DNA of 64,000 nt from an uncultured Pelagibacteraceae bacterium. Its GTDB lineage: Bacteria; Pseudomonadota; Alphaproteobacteria; Pelagibacterales; Pelagibacteraceae. The notes under the pieces were generated by a model that saw only the letters and a program-made list of their open reading frames with translations, was not told the origin of the DNA and ran no database searches. Shown piece by piece: positions 52,352 to 64,000 of this stretch (position 1 is its first letter; every line of letters begins with the position of its first letter). Where the stretch lies: NCBI GenBank assembly GCA_902618975.1, contig CACNCN010000004.1, forward strand, positions 1-64,000. Direction: 5' to 3'. Both the position numbers and the translations under genes were made by a program.

Positions 52352-53074
52352 TTATTCCCTAGCTAACTTCAAAAAAGTTTCCTCTAAATTTATTCGACCA
52401 TGTTTTGATACTAATTCATCACAAGTTCCCTCATCTATAATTATTCCACCTTTCATCATCATAACTTTAGAACACAATCTCTCAACTTCATTCATATTGT
52501 GAGAAGCAAGCAAAATTGTAGTCTTATTTTCTGATGCGTAATTTTCAATATACGACCTTATATAATCACCCGTATCAGGGTCTAAACTTGCTGTAGGTTC
52601 ATCTAATAACAAAATATCTGGACTATTAATCAATGATTTTGCCAAGGAAACTCTATTTTTTTGTCCCGAAGATAACTCTCCGGTTTTTCTATTTTCTAAT
52701 TCTTTCAAATTTAACTCAATCATAAGAGTTTCAATACGTTTTTTTAAATTTTTTACCTCATACATTCTTCCATATATTAATAAATTTTCTTTTACTGTAA
52801 GTTTTTTTGGTAATTCTACGTAAGGCGATATAAAATTCATCCTCTCTAAAACTTTTATTCTGTCATTTTCATTTTCAATATCCTTACCATTTATTAATAT
52901 TTTCCCTTTTGAAGGTTTTATCAGACCCAATATCATTCCAATAGTTGTGGTTTTTCCGCATCCATTGGGTCCAAGTAATCCGATTGTAGATCCCGCATTA
53001 ATTTGAAAATTTAAATTTTTTACTGCCTTAAAATTATTATAATTTTTACTTATTTGTTTTATTTCAATACTCAT
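52352..53074 (-). CDS. ABC transporter ATP-binding protein (CcmA/NodI-like)
   Basis: Walker A 'GLLGPNGCGKTTTIGMILGL', signature 'LSSGQKNRVSLAKSL', Walker B 'DILLLDEPTASLDPDT'. Confidence 0.95.
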   Translation of the reverse strand: MSIEIKQISKNYNNFKAVKNLNFQINAGSTIGLLGPNGCGKTTTIGMILGLIKPSKGKILINGKDIENENDRIKVLERMNFISPYVELPKKLTVKENLLIYGRMYEVKNLKKRIETLMIELNLKELENRKTGELSSGQKNRVSLAKSLINSPDILLLDEPTASLDPDTGDYIRSYIENYASENKTTILLASHNMNEVERLCSKVMMMKGGIIIDEGTCDELVSKHGRINLEETFLKLARE

Positions 53075-54000
53075 TTGTATGATGCCCTTTTGAGTCTATC
53101 ATTGATAGTTAAACCTAGTCCTTGGTTAGGAATATTTTCAACCTCAATAAGTTTATATTTTTTTCTTTTTATATTTCTCAATATTTTATACAAGTTTTGA
53201 CCTGCTTCATTTAAGTTTCTGTTTTTAGTTAGATAAAAGTAATTTTTATTATTATATCTTCTTTTGCTTATCAAAATATAGGCACTAAACTTTTTAGGCT
53301 TTTTAACATTAAGAATTATAGGAATTCCAGGAGAATAATGTAATTTACTTTGACCTGGAGCTTTATATTTATTTTTAAAATTGTAATTTAGATTTAATTT
53401 AAGAGATTTATTTATTGTTCTAAGATCCAATCCACCAACTCTAAGTATTTTTGGTCTTCCAGTCACATCTATAATTGTAGATTCTAATCCAACTTTAGTC
53501 TTACCTCCATCTATTACGTATTTAATTTTAGAGCCAAATTCTTCAAGCACATCTTTTTTTGTAACAGGACTAATACTTGTTGATACATTTGCACTTGGTG
53601 CAGCCAGCGGAAAACTAATATTTTTTAATAGTAGCCTTGTTGTTCGATGTTTTGGGAATCTCACAGCTAAAGTTTTTTTATTATTTGTAACAAATTTCGA
53701 AATATTTGAATTTGGCTTTTTTTTTAAAATAAAAGTTATTGGTCCAGGACAGAATAATTTATAAAGTTTCATAAATCTGTTATTTAAATAACAGTCATTT
53801 TTAAGAAATTTTATGTCGTGGTAGTGAACGATCAAAGGATTGGTTCTCGGTCTTCTTTTAAGCTTAAATACTTTTAAAATAGCTTTACTTGAATAAGCAT
53901 TTGCCGCTAATCCATAAACTGTTTCCGTAGGAATACCAACACACTCATTTTTTTTTAACAAATGAATTGATTTTTTGATACTGGAATTATTTGTTTTCAT
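53071..54000 (-). CDS. L-threonylcarbamoyladenylate synthase (Sua5/YrdC type)
   Basis: 'GIPTETVYGLAANAYSSKAILKVFKLKRRPRTNPLIVHYHD', 'PGPITFILKK', 'SANVSTSISPV'. Confidence 0.94.
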   Translation of the reverse strand: MKTNNSSIKKSIHLLKKNECVGIPTETVYGLAANAYSSKAILKVFKLKRRPRTNPLIVHYHDIKFLKNDCYLNNRFMKLYKLFCPGPITFILKKKPNSNISKFVTNNKKTLAVRFPKHRTTRLLLKNISFPLAAPSANVSTSISPVTKKDVLEEFGSKIKYVIDGGKTKVGLESTIIDVTGRPKILRVGGLDLRTINKSLKLNLNYNFKNKYKAPGQSKLHYSPGIPIILNVKKPKKFSAYILISKRRYNNKNYFYLTKNRNLNEAGQNLYKILRNIKRKKYKLIEVENIPNQGLGLTINDRLKRASYK

Positions 54001-54020
54001 GTATTAAGTAAATATTTATT

Positions 54021-54254
54021 ATGAAAGACAAAAATATACTAGTCGATATTGAAAATAAATCACTAGATGAGCTTAGAAATCTAGCAGATAATTTGGTAGA
54101 TAACTTGGAAAATGTAAAGGACTTAGATGGATCAATTGATAATTACCAAAAATTACTAAAATTAAACAATTTTATACAAAAAAAATTTAATATAGTTTCT
54201 AAAGAATTATCTCAAAATACAAAAAAAAAAATAGATAAAATTTTAAAAAAATGA
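54021..54254 (+). CDS. xseB: Exodeoxyribonuclease VII small subunit-like
   Basis: 77 aa helical ORF with 'SLDELRNLADNLVDNLENVKDLDGSIDNYQKLLKLNNFIQKK'; 4 bp overlap with ispA. Confidence 0.7.
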   Translation: MKDKNILVDIENKSLDELRNLADNLVDNLENVKDLDGSIDNYQKLLKLNNFIQKKFNIVSKELSQNTKKKIDKILKK

Positions 54255-55120
54255 AAAAAAAATTACTAACAGTTGCAAATGATATAAACAAATATTTAAT
54301 TTTCTTTTTAAGAAAACAAAATAATTCTGGACTTTTGAAAGCGATGAAATATGGATTACTACCTGGTGGAAAAAAAATAAGATCAAAAATTTTAGTAGAT
54401 GTCGGTAAAATATTTAATCTCAGATATAGCAAACTAATTAAGATTGGAGCAGCAATAGAGTGTATACATGCATATTCTTTAATTCACGACGATCTTCCAT
54501 GTATGGATGATGATGAATTAAGAAGAGGCAAACTGACAACGCATAAAAAATTTGGAGAGTCGACTGCAATTTTGGCCGGTAATTCTTTACTAACTCTTGG
54601 ATTTGAAATTTTAAGTTCAAATCAACTAAAATTATCAAATAAAAATAAAAATATTCTTATTAACTTGATTTCAAAATGTACAGGACATTTAGGTGTTGCT
54701 GGAGGTCAATTCTTAGATTTAAATTATGAAAAAAAAAAAATTTCTAAATCTAAAATTATAGATATGCAAAGAAAAAAAACTGGTATGTTGTTTCAGTTTT
54801 GTTGTTTAGCACCAGTTGTTCTATCTGGAAAAACTAAGTACTATAAAAAATTTGGAGAATTAGGTTTAGATATTGGTCTACTTTTTCAAATAGCAGATGA
54901 TATAATAGATTATAAAGGTAATTCTAAAAATGCTGGAAAAAAAACCCAAAAAGATAAAAAAAAAGGGAAAGCAACCTTAATAAGTTTACTTGGATATCAA
55001 AATACTATTAAATATTCTGTGGTAACAAAAAATAAAATTTTTAATAAATTGTCAGAATTTGGAAAAAAAGCTAATAATTTAAAAGAAACATTAAATTATG
55101 TATTATTAAGGACTAGATGA
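54251..55120 (+). CDS. ispA: Polyprenyl synthetase (farnesyl/geranyl diphosphate synthase)
   Basis: '[22 protein letters not shown]', '[43 protein letters not shown]', '[12 protein letters not shown]'. Confidence 0.93.
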   Translation: MKKKLLTVANDINKYLIFFLRKQNNSGLLKAMKYGLLPGGKKIRSKILVDVGKIFNLRYSKLIKIGAAIECIHAYSLIHDDLPCMDDDELRRGKLTTHKKFGESTAILAGNSLLTLGFEILSSNQLKLSNKNKNILINLISKCTGHLGVAGGQFLDLNYEKKKISKSKIIDMQRKKTGMLFQFCCLAPVVLSGKTKYYKKFGELGLDIGLLFQIADDIIDYKGNSKNAGKKTQKDKKKGKATLISLLGYQNTIKYSVVTKNKIFNKLSEFGKKANNLKETLNYVLLRTR

Positions 55121-57030
55121 AAAATAAACTTAAATACTTAGATAAAATAAATTTTCCTTCCGATCTTAGAAAACTTAAAAAATCAGAACTTAAGCATTTA
55201 TCTGAAGAGTTAAGACAAGAGATGATAAGCGCAGTATCTTTAACTGGTGGACATTTGGGAGCTGGTTTAGGAGTTGTTGAATTAACAGTAGCTCTTCATT
55301 ATGTTTTTGATACCCCTAATGATAAATTAATTTGGGATGTTGGTCATCAAGCTTATCCACATAAAATTTTAACTGGTAGAAGAGATAAAATAAGAACTTT
55401 AAGACAGGGAAACGGTCTATCTGGTTTTACAAAAAGGTCAGAAAGTGAATATGATCCATTTGGTGCAGCTCATAGTTCAACATCTATTTCTTCAGGTTTA
55501 GGAATTGCGATTGCAAACAAACTATCTAATAAATCAAACAATGTCATTTCAGTAATTGGAGATGGAGCAATAAGTGCTGGAATGGCTTACGAGGCAATGA
55601 ACAATGCAGGAGCCAGTAAAACTAAAATTATTGTAATTTTAAATGACAACGATATGTCAATTGCAAAACCCGTAGGTGCCATGAGAACTTATCTTGCTAA
55701 AATATTATCAGGAAAAATTTATTTTAGTTTGAGGGAGACTGTAAAACTAATTATTTCAGCATTTTCGAAAAGATTTTCTAAAAAAGCTGGAAAAGCAGAA
55801 GATTTTTTAAGATCAGCGGTTACTGGTGGTACCTTATTTAATTCCATGGGATTTTATTATGTTGGCCCAATAGATGGACACGATATTGATGCATTATTGC
55901 CAGTTTTACAAAATGCAAAAGATGTGAATTATGACGGACCTATAATGATACATATAAAAACTCAAAAAGGGAAAGGCTATAGTTTTGCTGAAAATTCAGA
56001 TGATAAATATCATGGAGTTTCAAAATTTAATGTAAATACTGGCAAACAAGAAAAATCAAAATCAAATGCGTTGTCATACACTAAAGTATTTGCAAATACA
56101 TTAATTGAGCATGCGGAAAAAGATAGCAAGATAATCGGTATAACCGCTGCCATGCCTTCTGGTACAGGAATGGATTTATTTGCAAAAAGATTTCCCTCAA
56201 GAATGTTTGATGTTGGTATAGCCGAACAACATGCCGTAACTTTTGCTGCAGGGCTTGCAACCGAAGGTTTTAAACCTTTCGCAGCAATATACTCAACTTT
56301 TCTTCAAAGGGCATATGACCAGGTTGTTCATGATGTTGCAATTCAAAGTTTACCAGTTAGATTTGCTATAGATAGAGCTGGACTTGTTGGGGCAGATGGA
56401 CCAACGCACGCTGGCTCTTTTGATATAACTTATTTAGCAACTTTACCAAATTTTATTGTTATGGCTGCAAGTGATGAGGCAGAACTTGTTAGAATGATTA
56501 ATACATCAATAGATATTAATGATAAACCCTCTGCATTTAGATACCCAAGAGGTAATGGAATAGGTATTAATCTACCTTCCATAGAAGAAAAAATAATTAT
56601 TGGTAAAGGCAGAGTAATTAAAGAGGGAAAAAAAATTGCTATTGTAAATTTCGGTGCAAGATTGAAAGAAGTTTTAATATCTGTAGAAATTTTAAACAAA
56701 AAAGGAATTAATCCTACAATTATAGATGCAAGATTCGTAAAACCACTAGATGAAAATCTTTTATGGCAAGTTGCAAATGATCATGAAGTATTAATTACTA
56801 TTGAGGAAGGCTCTATAGGAGGATTTGGATCACATGTGTCAAATTTTTTATCAGAAAAAAAACTTTTAGACAGTAATATTAAATTTAGAAATATAATATT
56901 TCCTGATAAGTTTATAGATCAAGACAAACCAGAGAAAATGTATAAATCTGCAGGTATGGACTCGGAAAATATTGCCGAAAAAGTTATGGAAATAATTAAT
57001 TCAAAAATAATTATAAAAAAAACAAATTAA
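55117..57030 (+). CDS. dxs: 1-deoxy-D-xylulose-5-phosphate synthase
   Basis: '[49 protein letters not shown]', '[21 protein letters not shown]'. Confidence 0.98.
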   Translation: MKNKLKYLDKINFPSDLRKLKKSELKHLSEELRQEMISAVSLTGGHLGAGLGVVELTVALHYVFDTPNDKLIWDVGHQAYPHKILTGRRDKIRTLRQGNGLSGFTKRSESEYDPFGAAHSSTSISSGLGIAIANKLSNKSNNVISVIGDGAISAGMAYEAMNNAGASKTKIIVILNDNDMSIAKPVGAMRTYLAKILSGKIYFSLRETVKLIISAFSKRFSKKAGKAEDFLRSAVTGGTLFNSMGFYYVGPIDGHDIDALLPVLQNAKDVNYDGPIMIHIKTQKGKGYSFAENSDDKYHGVSKFNVNTGKQEKSKSNALSYTKVFANTLIEHAEKDSKIIGITAAMPSGTGMDLFAKRFPSRMFDVGIAEQHAVTFAAGLATEGFKPFAAIYSTFLQRAYDQVVHDVAIQSLPVRFAIDRAGLVGADGPTHAGSFDITYLATLPNFIVMAASDEAELVRMINTSIDINDKPSAFRYPRGNGIGINLPSIEEKIIIGKGRVIKEGKKIAIVNFGARLKEVLISVEILNKKGINPTIIDARFVKPLDENLLWQVANDHEVLITIEEGSIGGFGSHVSNFLSEKKLLDSNIKFRNIIFPDKFIDQDKPEKMYKSAGMDSENIAEKVMEIINSKIIIKKTN

Positions 57031-58112
57031 TTTTTGCATTGAGCATTGTTCATTAAAAAATGATCTAATAAAACACAATTCATCATTGCCTCACCAATTG
57101 GTACTGCCCTGATGCCAACACATGGATCGTGTCTTCCTCTAACAGATATACTTGTATTTTTTCCAAACTTGTCTACTGTCTTTCTTTTTGTGATAATAGA
57201 AGATGTTGGTTTCACAGCAAAAGAAACAACTATTTCTTGACCAGAAGAAATTCCACCTAAAATACCTCCTGCATTATTAGTTTCAAAGATAATTTTTTTT
57301 TTAGATTTAATCATTTCATCAGAATTTTGTTCTCCAGTTAATTGTGCAGAATTCATTCCAGATCCAATGTTTACACCTTTGACTGCATTTATACTCATCA
57401 TTGCAGATGCTAAATCCATGTCAAGTTTCGAATATATAGGAGCACCCAAGCCTACAGGAATGCCTCTTGCTCTTACTTCAATAATTGCACCGCATGAGGA
57501 ACCGGCCTTTCTGATATTTAATAAATATTTCTCCCATAACTTAATAATAGATTTATCTGGGCAGAATAAATTATTCTTACTTATAAATTTATCACTCCAG
57601 TTTTTTAAATTACATCCCATGATCCCCAGTTGAGTTACAGCTCCTACAACATTAAATTTTTTTCCTAATTTTAATTTTAACACTTTTCTTGCTATTGCAC
57701 CTGCAGCCACTCTGGAAGCAGTCTCTCTGGCAGATTGTCTGCCACCACCTCTATAATCCCTAATCCCATATTTTTTAAAATATGTAAAATCAGCATGACC
57801 TGGTCTAAATTTATTTTTTATGGTTTCATAATCTCTGGATCTCATATCTTTGTTATATATTATTAAAGATATAGGGGTTCCTGTTGTTCTGCCCTCAAAT
57901 ACACCTGACAAAATATTTACTTTATCATCTTCTTTTCTTTGAGTAGTAAATTTAGACTGACCTGGTTTACGTTTATTAAGTTCAGACTGAATATCTGTCT
58001 CATTTATTGGTATATTTGGTGGGCAACCATCTACTACACAACCAATTGCAGGACCATGAGACTCTCCCCATGTTGTAAAACGAAATATTTTTCCAAATGT
58101 GTTATAAGACAT
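57027..58112 (-). CDS. aroC: Chorismate synthase
   Basis: '[27 protein letters not shown]', '[39 protein letters not shown]'. Confidence 0.98.
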   Translation of the reverse strand: MSYNTFGKIFRFTTWGESHGPAIGCVVDGCPPNIPINETDIQSELNKRKPGQSKFTTQRKEDDKVNILSGVFEGRTTGTPISLIIYNKDMRSRDYETIKNKFRPGHADFTYFKKYGIRDYRGGGRQSARETASRVAAGAIARKVLKLKLGKKFNVVGAVTQLGIMGCNLKNWSDKFISKNNLFCPDKSIIKLWEKYLLNIRKAGSSCGAIIEVRARGIPVGLGAPIYSKLDMDLASAMMSINAVKGVNIGSGMNSAQLTGEQNSDEMIKSKKKIIFETNNAGGILGGISSGQEIVVSFAVKPTSSIITKRKTVDKFGKNTSISVRGRHDPCVGIRAVPIGEAMMNCVLLDHFLMNNAQCKN

Positions 58113-58146
58113 TAAAATATATTATATAAATTATTTTGTTTAAATT

Positions 58147-58773
58147 ATGAATCAAAAAAATACATTAGGAATTAATTTATGCTTTGGGGAACACGAGAAT
58201 CCTATTAATTTATTCAAAGAATGGTTTGATGAGGCAAAAAAATCAGAAATTAATGACCATAATGCTGTTGCTTTAGCTACATCAAATAAAAATTCAATTC
58301 CATCAGTTAGAATTGTTCTTTTAAAAGATGTAAGTAAAAATGGATTTGTTTTTTATACAAATTTGGATAGTAAAAAAAGTAATGACTTAAAAAATAATCC
58401 AAATGCATCCATGTGCTTTCATTGGAAAAGCCTTTTAAGACAAATAAGAATTGTCGGAAAAATAAACTTAGTTAGTTCATCTGAGGCAGATAAATATTAT
58501 GAGTCAAGAGCGTATGGTAGTAGAATTGGAGCGTGGGCATCAAAACAGAGCACCATTTTAAATACAAGAGAAGATTTATACAAATCAATTGATAAATATA
58601 AAAAAAAATTCCCAGATAAAAATAAAGTTCCTCGACCAAATCATTGGTCCGGATGGTGTTTGAGCCCCTCTGAAATAGAGTTTTGGCTTGATGGAGAAAA
58701 TCGTATACATGAAAGGTTAAAGTATATTTTGGACAAAAAAAATATTTGGCAAAAAGTTTTACTAAATCCTTAG
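58147..58773 (+). CDS. pdxH: Pyridoxine/pyridoxamine 5'-phosphate oxidase
   Basis: 'PSVRIVLLKDVSKNGFVFYTNLDSKKSNDLKNNPNASMCFHWKSLLRQIRIVGK', 'RPNHWSGWCLSPSEIEFW'. Confidence 0.96.
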   Translation: MNQKNTLGINLCFGEHENPINLFKEWFDEAKKSEINDHNAVALATSNKNSIPSVRIVLLKDVSKNGFVFYTNLDSKKSNDLKNNPNASMCFHWKSLLRQIRIVGKINLVSSSEADKYYESRAYGSRIGAWASKQSTILNTREDLYKSIDKYKKKFPDKNKVPRPNHWSGWCLSPSEIEFWLDGENRIHERLKYILDKKNIWQKVLLNP

Positions 58774-59783
58774 TAATCTCTTTGTAAACTAAAATATGTT
58801 AAACCTTTAAGTACTTCTTTTTCTTTTGAATTATAGAAAATATTTAAAGCATTAGAAGCTTGATTTATAAAATAACTAGCTTTACTATAACATTCATTTA
58901 TTACATTATATTTTTTAAGAAACTTAATTGTTTCATTTAAATCTTCTTTATTTCTATTGCTCTTTGCAAAAAATTTTTTAATCAATTTTTTTTCTTCAAA
59001 ATTTGCCCTTTGGTATAAAATAATAATTGGCAATGTTATTTTACCTTCATAAAAATCATTACCAATTTCTTTTCCGAATATTTTTAAATCTGAATTGTAA
59101 TCCAAAGTGTCGTCTGCTATCTGAAATGTTAATCCTAAATTTTTACCATAAGAATTAAGAGCTTCTTTAATTTTTAAATCTTTATTTGTCAAAATCGCTC
59201 CAACTTTTGTAGCTGAACCAAATAATGAAGCTGTTTTCCAAGATATTATTTTTAAATAAGTTTCCTCTAAAATATCAACATCTTTTTTGTGTTGTAGCTG
59301 AAGAACTTCGCCTTGAGATATCTCAGCAGATGTTGAAGATAATAATTTTAATACTTCAATATCTCCATCTTCAACCATCATCTCAAAACATCTACTTAAC
59401 AAATAATCTCCTACTAAGATAGCTGATTGATTCCCCCAAATTTTATTTAAAGTGTCTTTACCCCTTCTTATTTCACCATTGTCTAACACGTCATCGTGCA
59501 TTAGGGTCGCCGCATGTATTAATTCTATGCATGCCGCTAAATTTATATCTCTAGCCCCTTTTTTGTATCCACATAATTTTGCTGCACCAAGCGTTAACAA
59601 TGCTCTGAGTCGTTTACCGCCTGTTTTGTAATGGTATTTAGTCATATTATCGACTAGATTCACTTCACTTATAAGTTTATTTCGAATTTTTTCGTCTACA
59701 AGCTCAAGTTTATCCTCAACCAAATTTTTAAGATCTAAATAAGAGTTATTAATCTTGGTTTTTAATTGAATTACAGATCCCAT
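58770..59783 (-). CDS. ispB: Polyprenyl diphosphate synthase (octaprenyl-type)
   Basis: 'TGGKRLRALLTLGAAKLCGY', 'ELIHAATLMHDDVLDNGEIRRGKDTLNKIWGNQSAILVGDYL', 'QIADDTLDYNSD'. Confidence 0.94.
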   Translation of the reverse strand: MGSVIQLKTKINNSYLDLKNLVEDKLELVDEKIRNKLISEVNLVDNMTKYHYKTGGKRLRALLTLGAAKLCGYKKGARDINLAACIELIHAATLMHDDVLDNGEIRRGKDTLNKIWGNQSAILVGDYLLSRCFEMMVEDGDIEVLKLLSSTSAEISQGEVLQLQHKKDVDILEETYLKIISWKTASLFGSATKVGAILTNKDLKIKEALNSYGKNLGLTFQIADDTLDYNSDLKIFGKEIGNDFYEGKITLPIIILYQRANFEEKKLIKKFFAKSNRNKEDLNETIKFLKKYNVINECYSKASYFINQASNALNIFYNSKEKEVLKGLTYFSLQRDY

Positions 59784-59892
59784 GATTGCAAAATATTATA
59801 ATTTTATTATTAATATACTTATCAATTGACGCACCCAAATCTTCAACTATAAGGAGACTTTATATTGAAACAAAAATTTAATAAGCATTCAT

Positions 59893-60699
59893 ATGTTTTC
59901 ATTTTTCAAAAAAAAAAAAATTATACCTTTAATTAAACTTAATGGAATTATAGGAAATGTTGGTAAGTTTAAACAAGGTATTGATTTCTCAGGGCAAGAA
60001 GAAATTATAACAAAAGCTTTTAATTTAAAAAAATCTCCTGCGGTTGCTATATCTATTAATTCACCTGGTGGCTCGCCAGTACAATCCCATTTAATTCATG
60101 ATCATATAAGAGACTTAGCAAAAAAAAATAATAAAAAAGTTTTTGTATTTGCTGAAGATGTTTCAGCATCTGGTGGTTATCTCATTGCTTGTGCTGGTGA
60201 TGAAATATATGCCAACAAAAGTTCAATTATAGGTTCAATAGGTGTAATTTACTCATCTTTTGGGTTTAAAGATTTAATTGCAAAGATAGGCGTTCAAAGA
60301 AGAGTTTATACCGCTGGAAAAAATAAAAGTACTTTAGATCCTTTTTTAGAAGAAAAAGAGGAAGATATAAAAAGGTTAAAAAATATACAATTAGACTTAC
60401 ATAAAGATTTTATAGAAGTTGTAGAAAATAGTAGATCTTCTAAGCTTAAAAAAGATCAAGGTATAGAGTTATTTTCAGGTGAGTTTTGGTCAGGAAAAAA
60501 GGCTCTAGAATTAGGTTTGATAGATGGTATAGGCAACGTTAATGATATCTTAAAACAAAAATTTGGTGAAAATATTATAATTAAAAAATTTGAAAAATCT
60601 AAGAGTTGGCTAGCTAGAAAAATATCTTCAGAAACACAGGTAGAAAAATTATTTAATACAATTGAAGAAAAGAATCTCTGGCAGAAATATGGTTTCTAA
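59893..60699 (+). CDS. S49-family peptidase (SppA/SohB-like)
   Basis: '[24 protein letters not shown]', '[40 protein letters not shown]'. Confidence 0.93.
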   Translation: MFSFFKKKKIIPLIKLNGIIGNVGKFKQGIDFSGQEEIITKAFNLKKSPAVAISINSPGGSPVQSHLIHDHIRDLAKKNNKKVFVFAEDVSASGGYLIACAGDEIYANKSSIIGSIGVIYSSFGFKDLIAKIGVQRRVYTAGKNKSTLDPFLEEKEEDIKRLKNIQLDLHKDFIEVVENSRSSKLKKDQGIELFSGEFWSGKKALELGLIDGIGNVNDILKQKFGENIIIKKFEKSKSWLARKISSETQVEKLFNTIEEKNLWQKYGF

Positions 60700-61561
60700 A
60701 AAAAATAAAAAACTTATTACATTTCAAGACACTATACTTAATCTTCAAAAATATTGGAGTAAAAATGGATGTTTAGTATTACAGCCGTATGATATAGAGG
60801 TTGGAGCTGGAACTTTTCATCCTGCAACTACACTTCGATCTCTCGGGAAGGAAAAATGGAAAGCCGCGTATGTTCAGCCTTCAAGACGTCCATCAGATGG
60901 ACGATATGGAGAAAATCCAAATAGACTTCAACATTACTATCAATTTCAAGTAATAATAAAACCATCTCCTGAAAATATAAAAAAATTATTTTTAGATAGT
61001 CTTTCGTCTATAGGAATAGATCAGAATATTCATGATATCAGATTTATAGAGGATGATTGGGAAAGTCCAACTTTAGGAGCAGCAGGTTTAGGCTGGGAGG
61101 TATGGTGTGATGGTATGGAAATAGCTCAATTCACATATTTTCAACAAATGGCAGGCATTCAATGTAATCCAGTTTCAGTAGAACTTACATATGGTCTAGA
61201 GAGAATTTGTATGTTTGTTCAAGATAAGGCAAGTGTATATGATCTTATATGGAATTTAGATGGAGTACTTTACAAAGACATATTTAAGGAAAATGAAAAA
61301 CAATTTTCTAAATATAACTTTGAGTTTGCAGATATTCAAAACTTATTTGATACTTTTAATGGTCTTGAGAAAGAGGCAAAAAATTTACTAATTAATAGAC
61401 TTCCTCTTCCCGCATATGACCAAAGCCTAAAAGCAAGTCATGTTTTTAATATTTTAGATTCCCGTGGAGCTATTAGTATAGCACAAAGAGCAGGATATAT
61501 TGCGAGAATAAGAGATTTAGTCAAAGAAGTAGGTGAAAAATGGCTAGAGGAAAAAAACTAA
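60689..61561 (+). CDS. glyQ: Glycine--tRNA ligase alpha subunit
   Basis: '[43 protein letters not shown]'. ATG 60689 preferred over 60662. Confidence 0.97.
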   Translation: MVSKKNKKLITFQDTILNLQKYWSKNGCLVLQPYDIEVGAGTFHPATTLRSLGKEKWKAAYVQPSRRPSDGRYGENPNRLQHYYQFQVIIKPSPENIKKLFLDSLSSIGIDQNIHDIRFIEDDWESPTLGAAGLGWEVWCDGMEIAQFTYFQQMAGIQCNPVSVELTYGLERICMFVQDKASVYDLIWNLDGVLYKDIFKENEKQFSKYNFEFADIQNLFDTFNGLEKEAKNLLINRLPLPAYDQSLKASHVFNILDSRGAISIAQRAGYIARIRDLVKEVGEKWLEEKN

Positions 61562-63649
61562 ATGTCAGAATTTTTTTTAGAATTGTTTACAGAGGAAATG
61601 CCACCAGCTTTACAAAAATCTGCCAAAGAGGATTTGCTACAAATTTTTAAAGACTTCCTTAATCAAAAGAATATAGCTTATCATAAAATAAATTTTTCTA
61701 TTTCAACTCCAAATAGGCTTATAATTTATTTTAAAAGTATTCAAAAAGAATTTTCAAAAAAATCAGAGGAAATTAGAGGTCCTAGAACTAATTTAGATAA
61801 AGCTTCTGTAGAAGGTTTTTTAAAATCTAAAAATATTACAAAAAAAAATATTTATATAAAAAATACTAAAAAAGGCGAGTTTTATTTTTACAAAACACCA
61901 TCAATAAATATAAAAACCAAAGAAGTCTTAAAAGAAAATATTCCGTTGCTTTTACAAAAAATTAAATGGAAAAAATCGATGAGATGGGCATATCATAATT
62001 TATTTTGGGGTAGGCCCTTAAAATCTATGATGTGTTTATTTGATGGTTCTCACCTTAAATATAACTTTTTTCATCTTAAAAGCTCAAACAAGACATTTAT
62101 AAACAAAAACGACGAGAGCAAAACAGTAACTTTTAAGAATTTTGCTTCTTATAAGAATTACTTCTCAAAATTTGGAATTATCGTTGATGACAACGAGAGA
62201 AAATTGATTATTAAGAAAAATATAGATAAAATCTCTAAATTAAAGAATTTTAGTTCAAATATAAATTTAAAGCTTTTAGATGAAGTCGCTAATATAGTAG
62301 AAAAACCTAAAGTAATATTATGTACATTTGATAAAAAATTTCTACAGATACCAAATGAAATTGTAAAATTAACTATTGAATATCATCAAAAATATTTTCC
62401 CGTCACAGATAACAGGGGAAATTTATTAAATTATTTTTTTTCTGTAGCCGATAAAGAAGATAAGTTTGGATTTATAAAAAAGGGAAATGAAAAAGTAGTT
62501 ACTGCCAGACTATCAGATGCTGAATATTTCTGGAAAAAAAATAAATCACAAAGTATGCTAAAACGTGTTTCTAAACTTGAAAAAGTAAATTATTTTAATG
62601 GTTTGGGAAATTATCTTGATAAAACCAAAAGGATAAAAAATTTAAGTAGTATAATCTCAGACGAACTGTTGATTAGTAAAGAGAAAGTAGAGTTGGCATC
62701 GACAATATGTAAAGTAGATTTAATGTCAGATTTAGTAAAAGAGTTCCCAGAAATGCAGGGCGTTCTGGGAGGCTATTTTGCTGAGTCACAGGGATTTGAA
62801 AAAGAGGTGTGTTTAGCAATAAGTGAACATTATTTGCCAAGTGGACTAAATAGCAGGATACCAAAAAATGATTTTAGCATTGCGTTATCATTAAGTGACA
62901 AGATAGATACACTTGTAGGTTTTTTTGGTTTAAATTTAGTTCCTTCAAGTTCAAAAGATCCTTATGCCCTCAGAAGGTTAACAATCGGTCTTATTAAGTT
63001 AATTATAGAGAATAAAAAAATATTTAAACTTAAAGAACTAATAGATCACTCCTGTCAATTATATAAAAATGTGTCGACAAAATTTGATAGCAAGTTAGTA
63101 CAAAAAAATCTTAGTATTTTTATAATAGAAAGGTTCAAAAATTATATGAAAGAGAAGGGTATACGGCAAGATATAATAGAAAGCTCATCAATTGATTGTG
63201 ATTTAAATAAAATTTTTATTATTTTTACAAAGGCTAACAAACTAAATAAAGTAATAGAAAAACAAATAGGAATGGATTTAATTGAAAATTACAAAAGAGC
63301 TTCAAACATATTAAATTTAGAAATTAACTTAAAAGAAGGTGATTATATAGGATCTGCTGATCCCGCGCTATTTAAAAATAATTTTGAAAAAGATCTTTAT
63401 AAAAAAATACATGACATAAGAAAAGACTTTACTAATATTAATCTGGAGAATGATTATGAAGGACAATTATCTTTATTAGCATCTGCAAAAAAAGAGGTAG
63501 TTAGTTTTTTCGACAATGTCATAGTTAACGACAACGACGAGATTATAAAAAAAAATAGGTTGGAGCTTTTAAAAATGTTATGTAATACATTTGATAAATA
63601 TTTTAATTTGAAAAAAGTTGAATTCCTAAATGAAAAAACTAGTATTTAA
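61562..63649 (+). CDS. glyS: Glycine--tRNA ligase beta subunit
   Basis: '[22 protein letters not shown]', '[15 protein letters not shown]', '[25 protein letters not shown]'. Confidence 0.97.
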   Translation: MSEFFLELFTEEMPPALQKSAKEDLLQIFKDFLNQKNIAYHKINFSISTPNRLIIYFKSIQKEFSKKSEEIRGPRTNLDKASVEGFLKSKNITKKNIYIKNTKKGEFYFYKTPSINIKTKEVLKENIPLLLQKIKWKKSMRWAYHNLFWGRPLKSMMCLFDGSHLKYNFFHLKSSNKTFINKNDESKTVTFKNFASYKNYFSKFGIIVDDNERKLIIKKNIDKISKLKNFSSNINLKLLDEVANIVEKPKVILCTFDKKFLQIPNEIVKLTIEYHQKYFPVTDNRGNLLNYFFSVADKEDKFGFIKKGNEKVVTARLSDAEYFWKKNKSQSMLKRVSKLEKVNYFNGLGNYLDKTKRIKNLSSIISDELLISKEKVELASTICKVDLMSDLVKEFPEMQGVLGGYFAESQGFEKEVCLAISEHYLPSGLNSRIPKNDFSIALSLSDKIDTLVGFFGLNLVPSSSKDPYALRRLTIGLIKLIIENKKIFKLKELIDHSCQLYKNVSTKFDSKLVQKNLSIFIIERFKNYMKEKGIRQDIIESSSIDCDLNKIFIIFTKANKLNKVIEKQIGMDLIENYKRASNILNLEINLKEGDYIGSADPALFKNNFEKDLYKKIHDIRKDFTNINLENDYEGQLSLLASAKKEVVSFFDNVIVNDNDEIIKKNRLELLKMLCNTFDKYFNLKKVEFLNEKTSI

Positions 63650-64000
63650 TTTTAAATCTAAAGAAACAAAAAAATTTAAATTTCCCAAAAATATATTAGG
63701 TGGAAAGGGAGCCAATCTTGCTGAAATGGGTAGATTAGGTTTCCCAGTTCCATCAGGATTTACTATATCTACGAATGTATGTGATTTATTTTATAGGAAT
63801 AAAAAAAAATTAAACAATAAAGTTTTAATTCAAATTAAAAAAGAATTAAAAAAAATTGAAAATGAAATTGGTAAAAAATTTGGAGATGCTTCTAACCCTC
63901 TTTTATTATCTGTAAGATCTGGTGCGAGAGTTTCAATGCCTGGCATGATGGATACAATTTTAAACCTTGGCCTTAACGATGTAACAGTCGAGGCACTTGC
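63630..64000 (+). CDS. ppdK: Pyruvate, phosphate dikinase (N-terminal part, cut by window end)
   Basis: '[48 protein letters not shown]', later '[22 protein letters not shown]'; absent from the track because truncated. Confidence 0.93.
   Translation, partial: MKKLVFNFKSKETKKFKFPKNILGGKGANLAEMGRLGFPVPSGFTISTNVCDLFYRNKKKLNNKVLIQIKKELKKIENEIGKKFGDASNPLLLSVRSGARVSMPGMMDTILNLGLNDVTVEAL

Noticed and set aside
1-64000. CRISPR arrays or defence systems
   Set aside because: No regularly spaced direct repeats and no cas, restriction-modification or toxin-antitoxin ORFs recognised.

Overview
AT-rich, very compact alphaproteobacterial DNA. Gene content and order look like SAR11 / Pelagibacter-type. This is inferred from protein motifs and synteny only; no search was run. 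Bases 1-19.6 kb are a surface-polysaccharide island with frequent strand flips: four GT4-like and four GT2-like glycosyltransferases, a UDP-sugar dehydrogenase, an epimerase, a WecE-type aminotransferase, an acyltransferase, a MraY/WecA-type transferase, two polytopic membrane proteins, an FkbM methyltransferase, gmd and fcl. The island ends at a solitary 5S rRNA gene (~19658-19775). An epimerase gene and rpmJ follow it with almost no spacer. From ~20.8 kb to the end the window is ordinary core genome: pntA/pntA2/pntB, transaldolase, an O-antigen ligase-like gene, tRNA-fMet, rpsU, rpmE, suhB, efp, thiE, fba, pgk, gap, tkt, zapA, yebC, a RuvC-like nuclease, tolQRAB-pal-ybgF, tilS, ftsH, folP, glmM, thiD, purA, rpoH, rluD, tRNA-Arg, an ABC-2 exporter, a Sua5-like gene, xseB-ispA-dxs, aroC, pdxH, ispB, an S49 peptidase, glyQS and the start of ppdK. 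I saw no CRISPR array, transposase, integrase or phage module. I did not find a clearly undescribed system. The points most worth follow-up are the detached 5S at the island edge and its apparent linkage to downstream mRNA, the non-canonical RuvC with no ruvAB beside it, a coiled-coil ORF fused in operon with zapA, and convergent genes sharing a TTAR stop-codon overlap.
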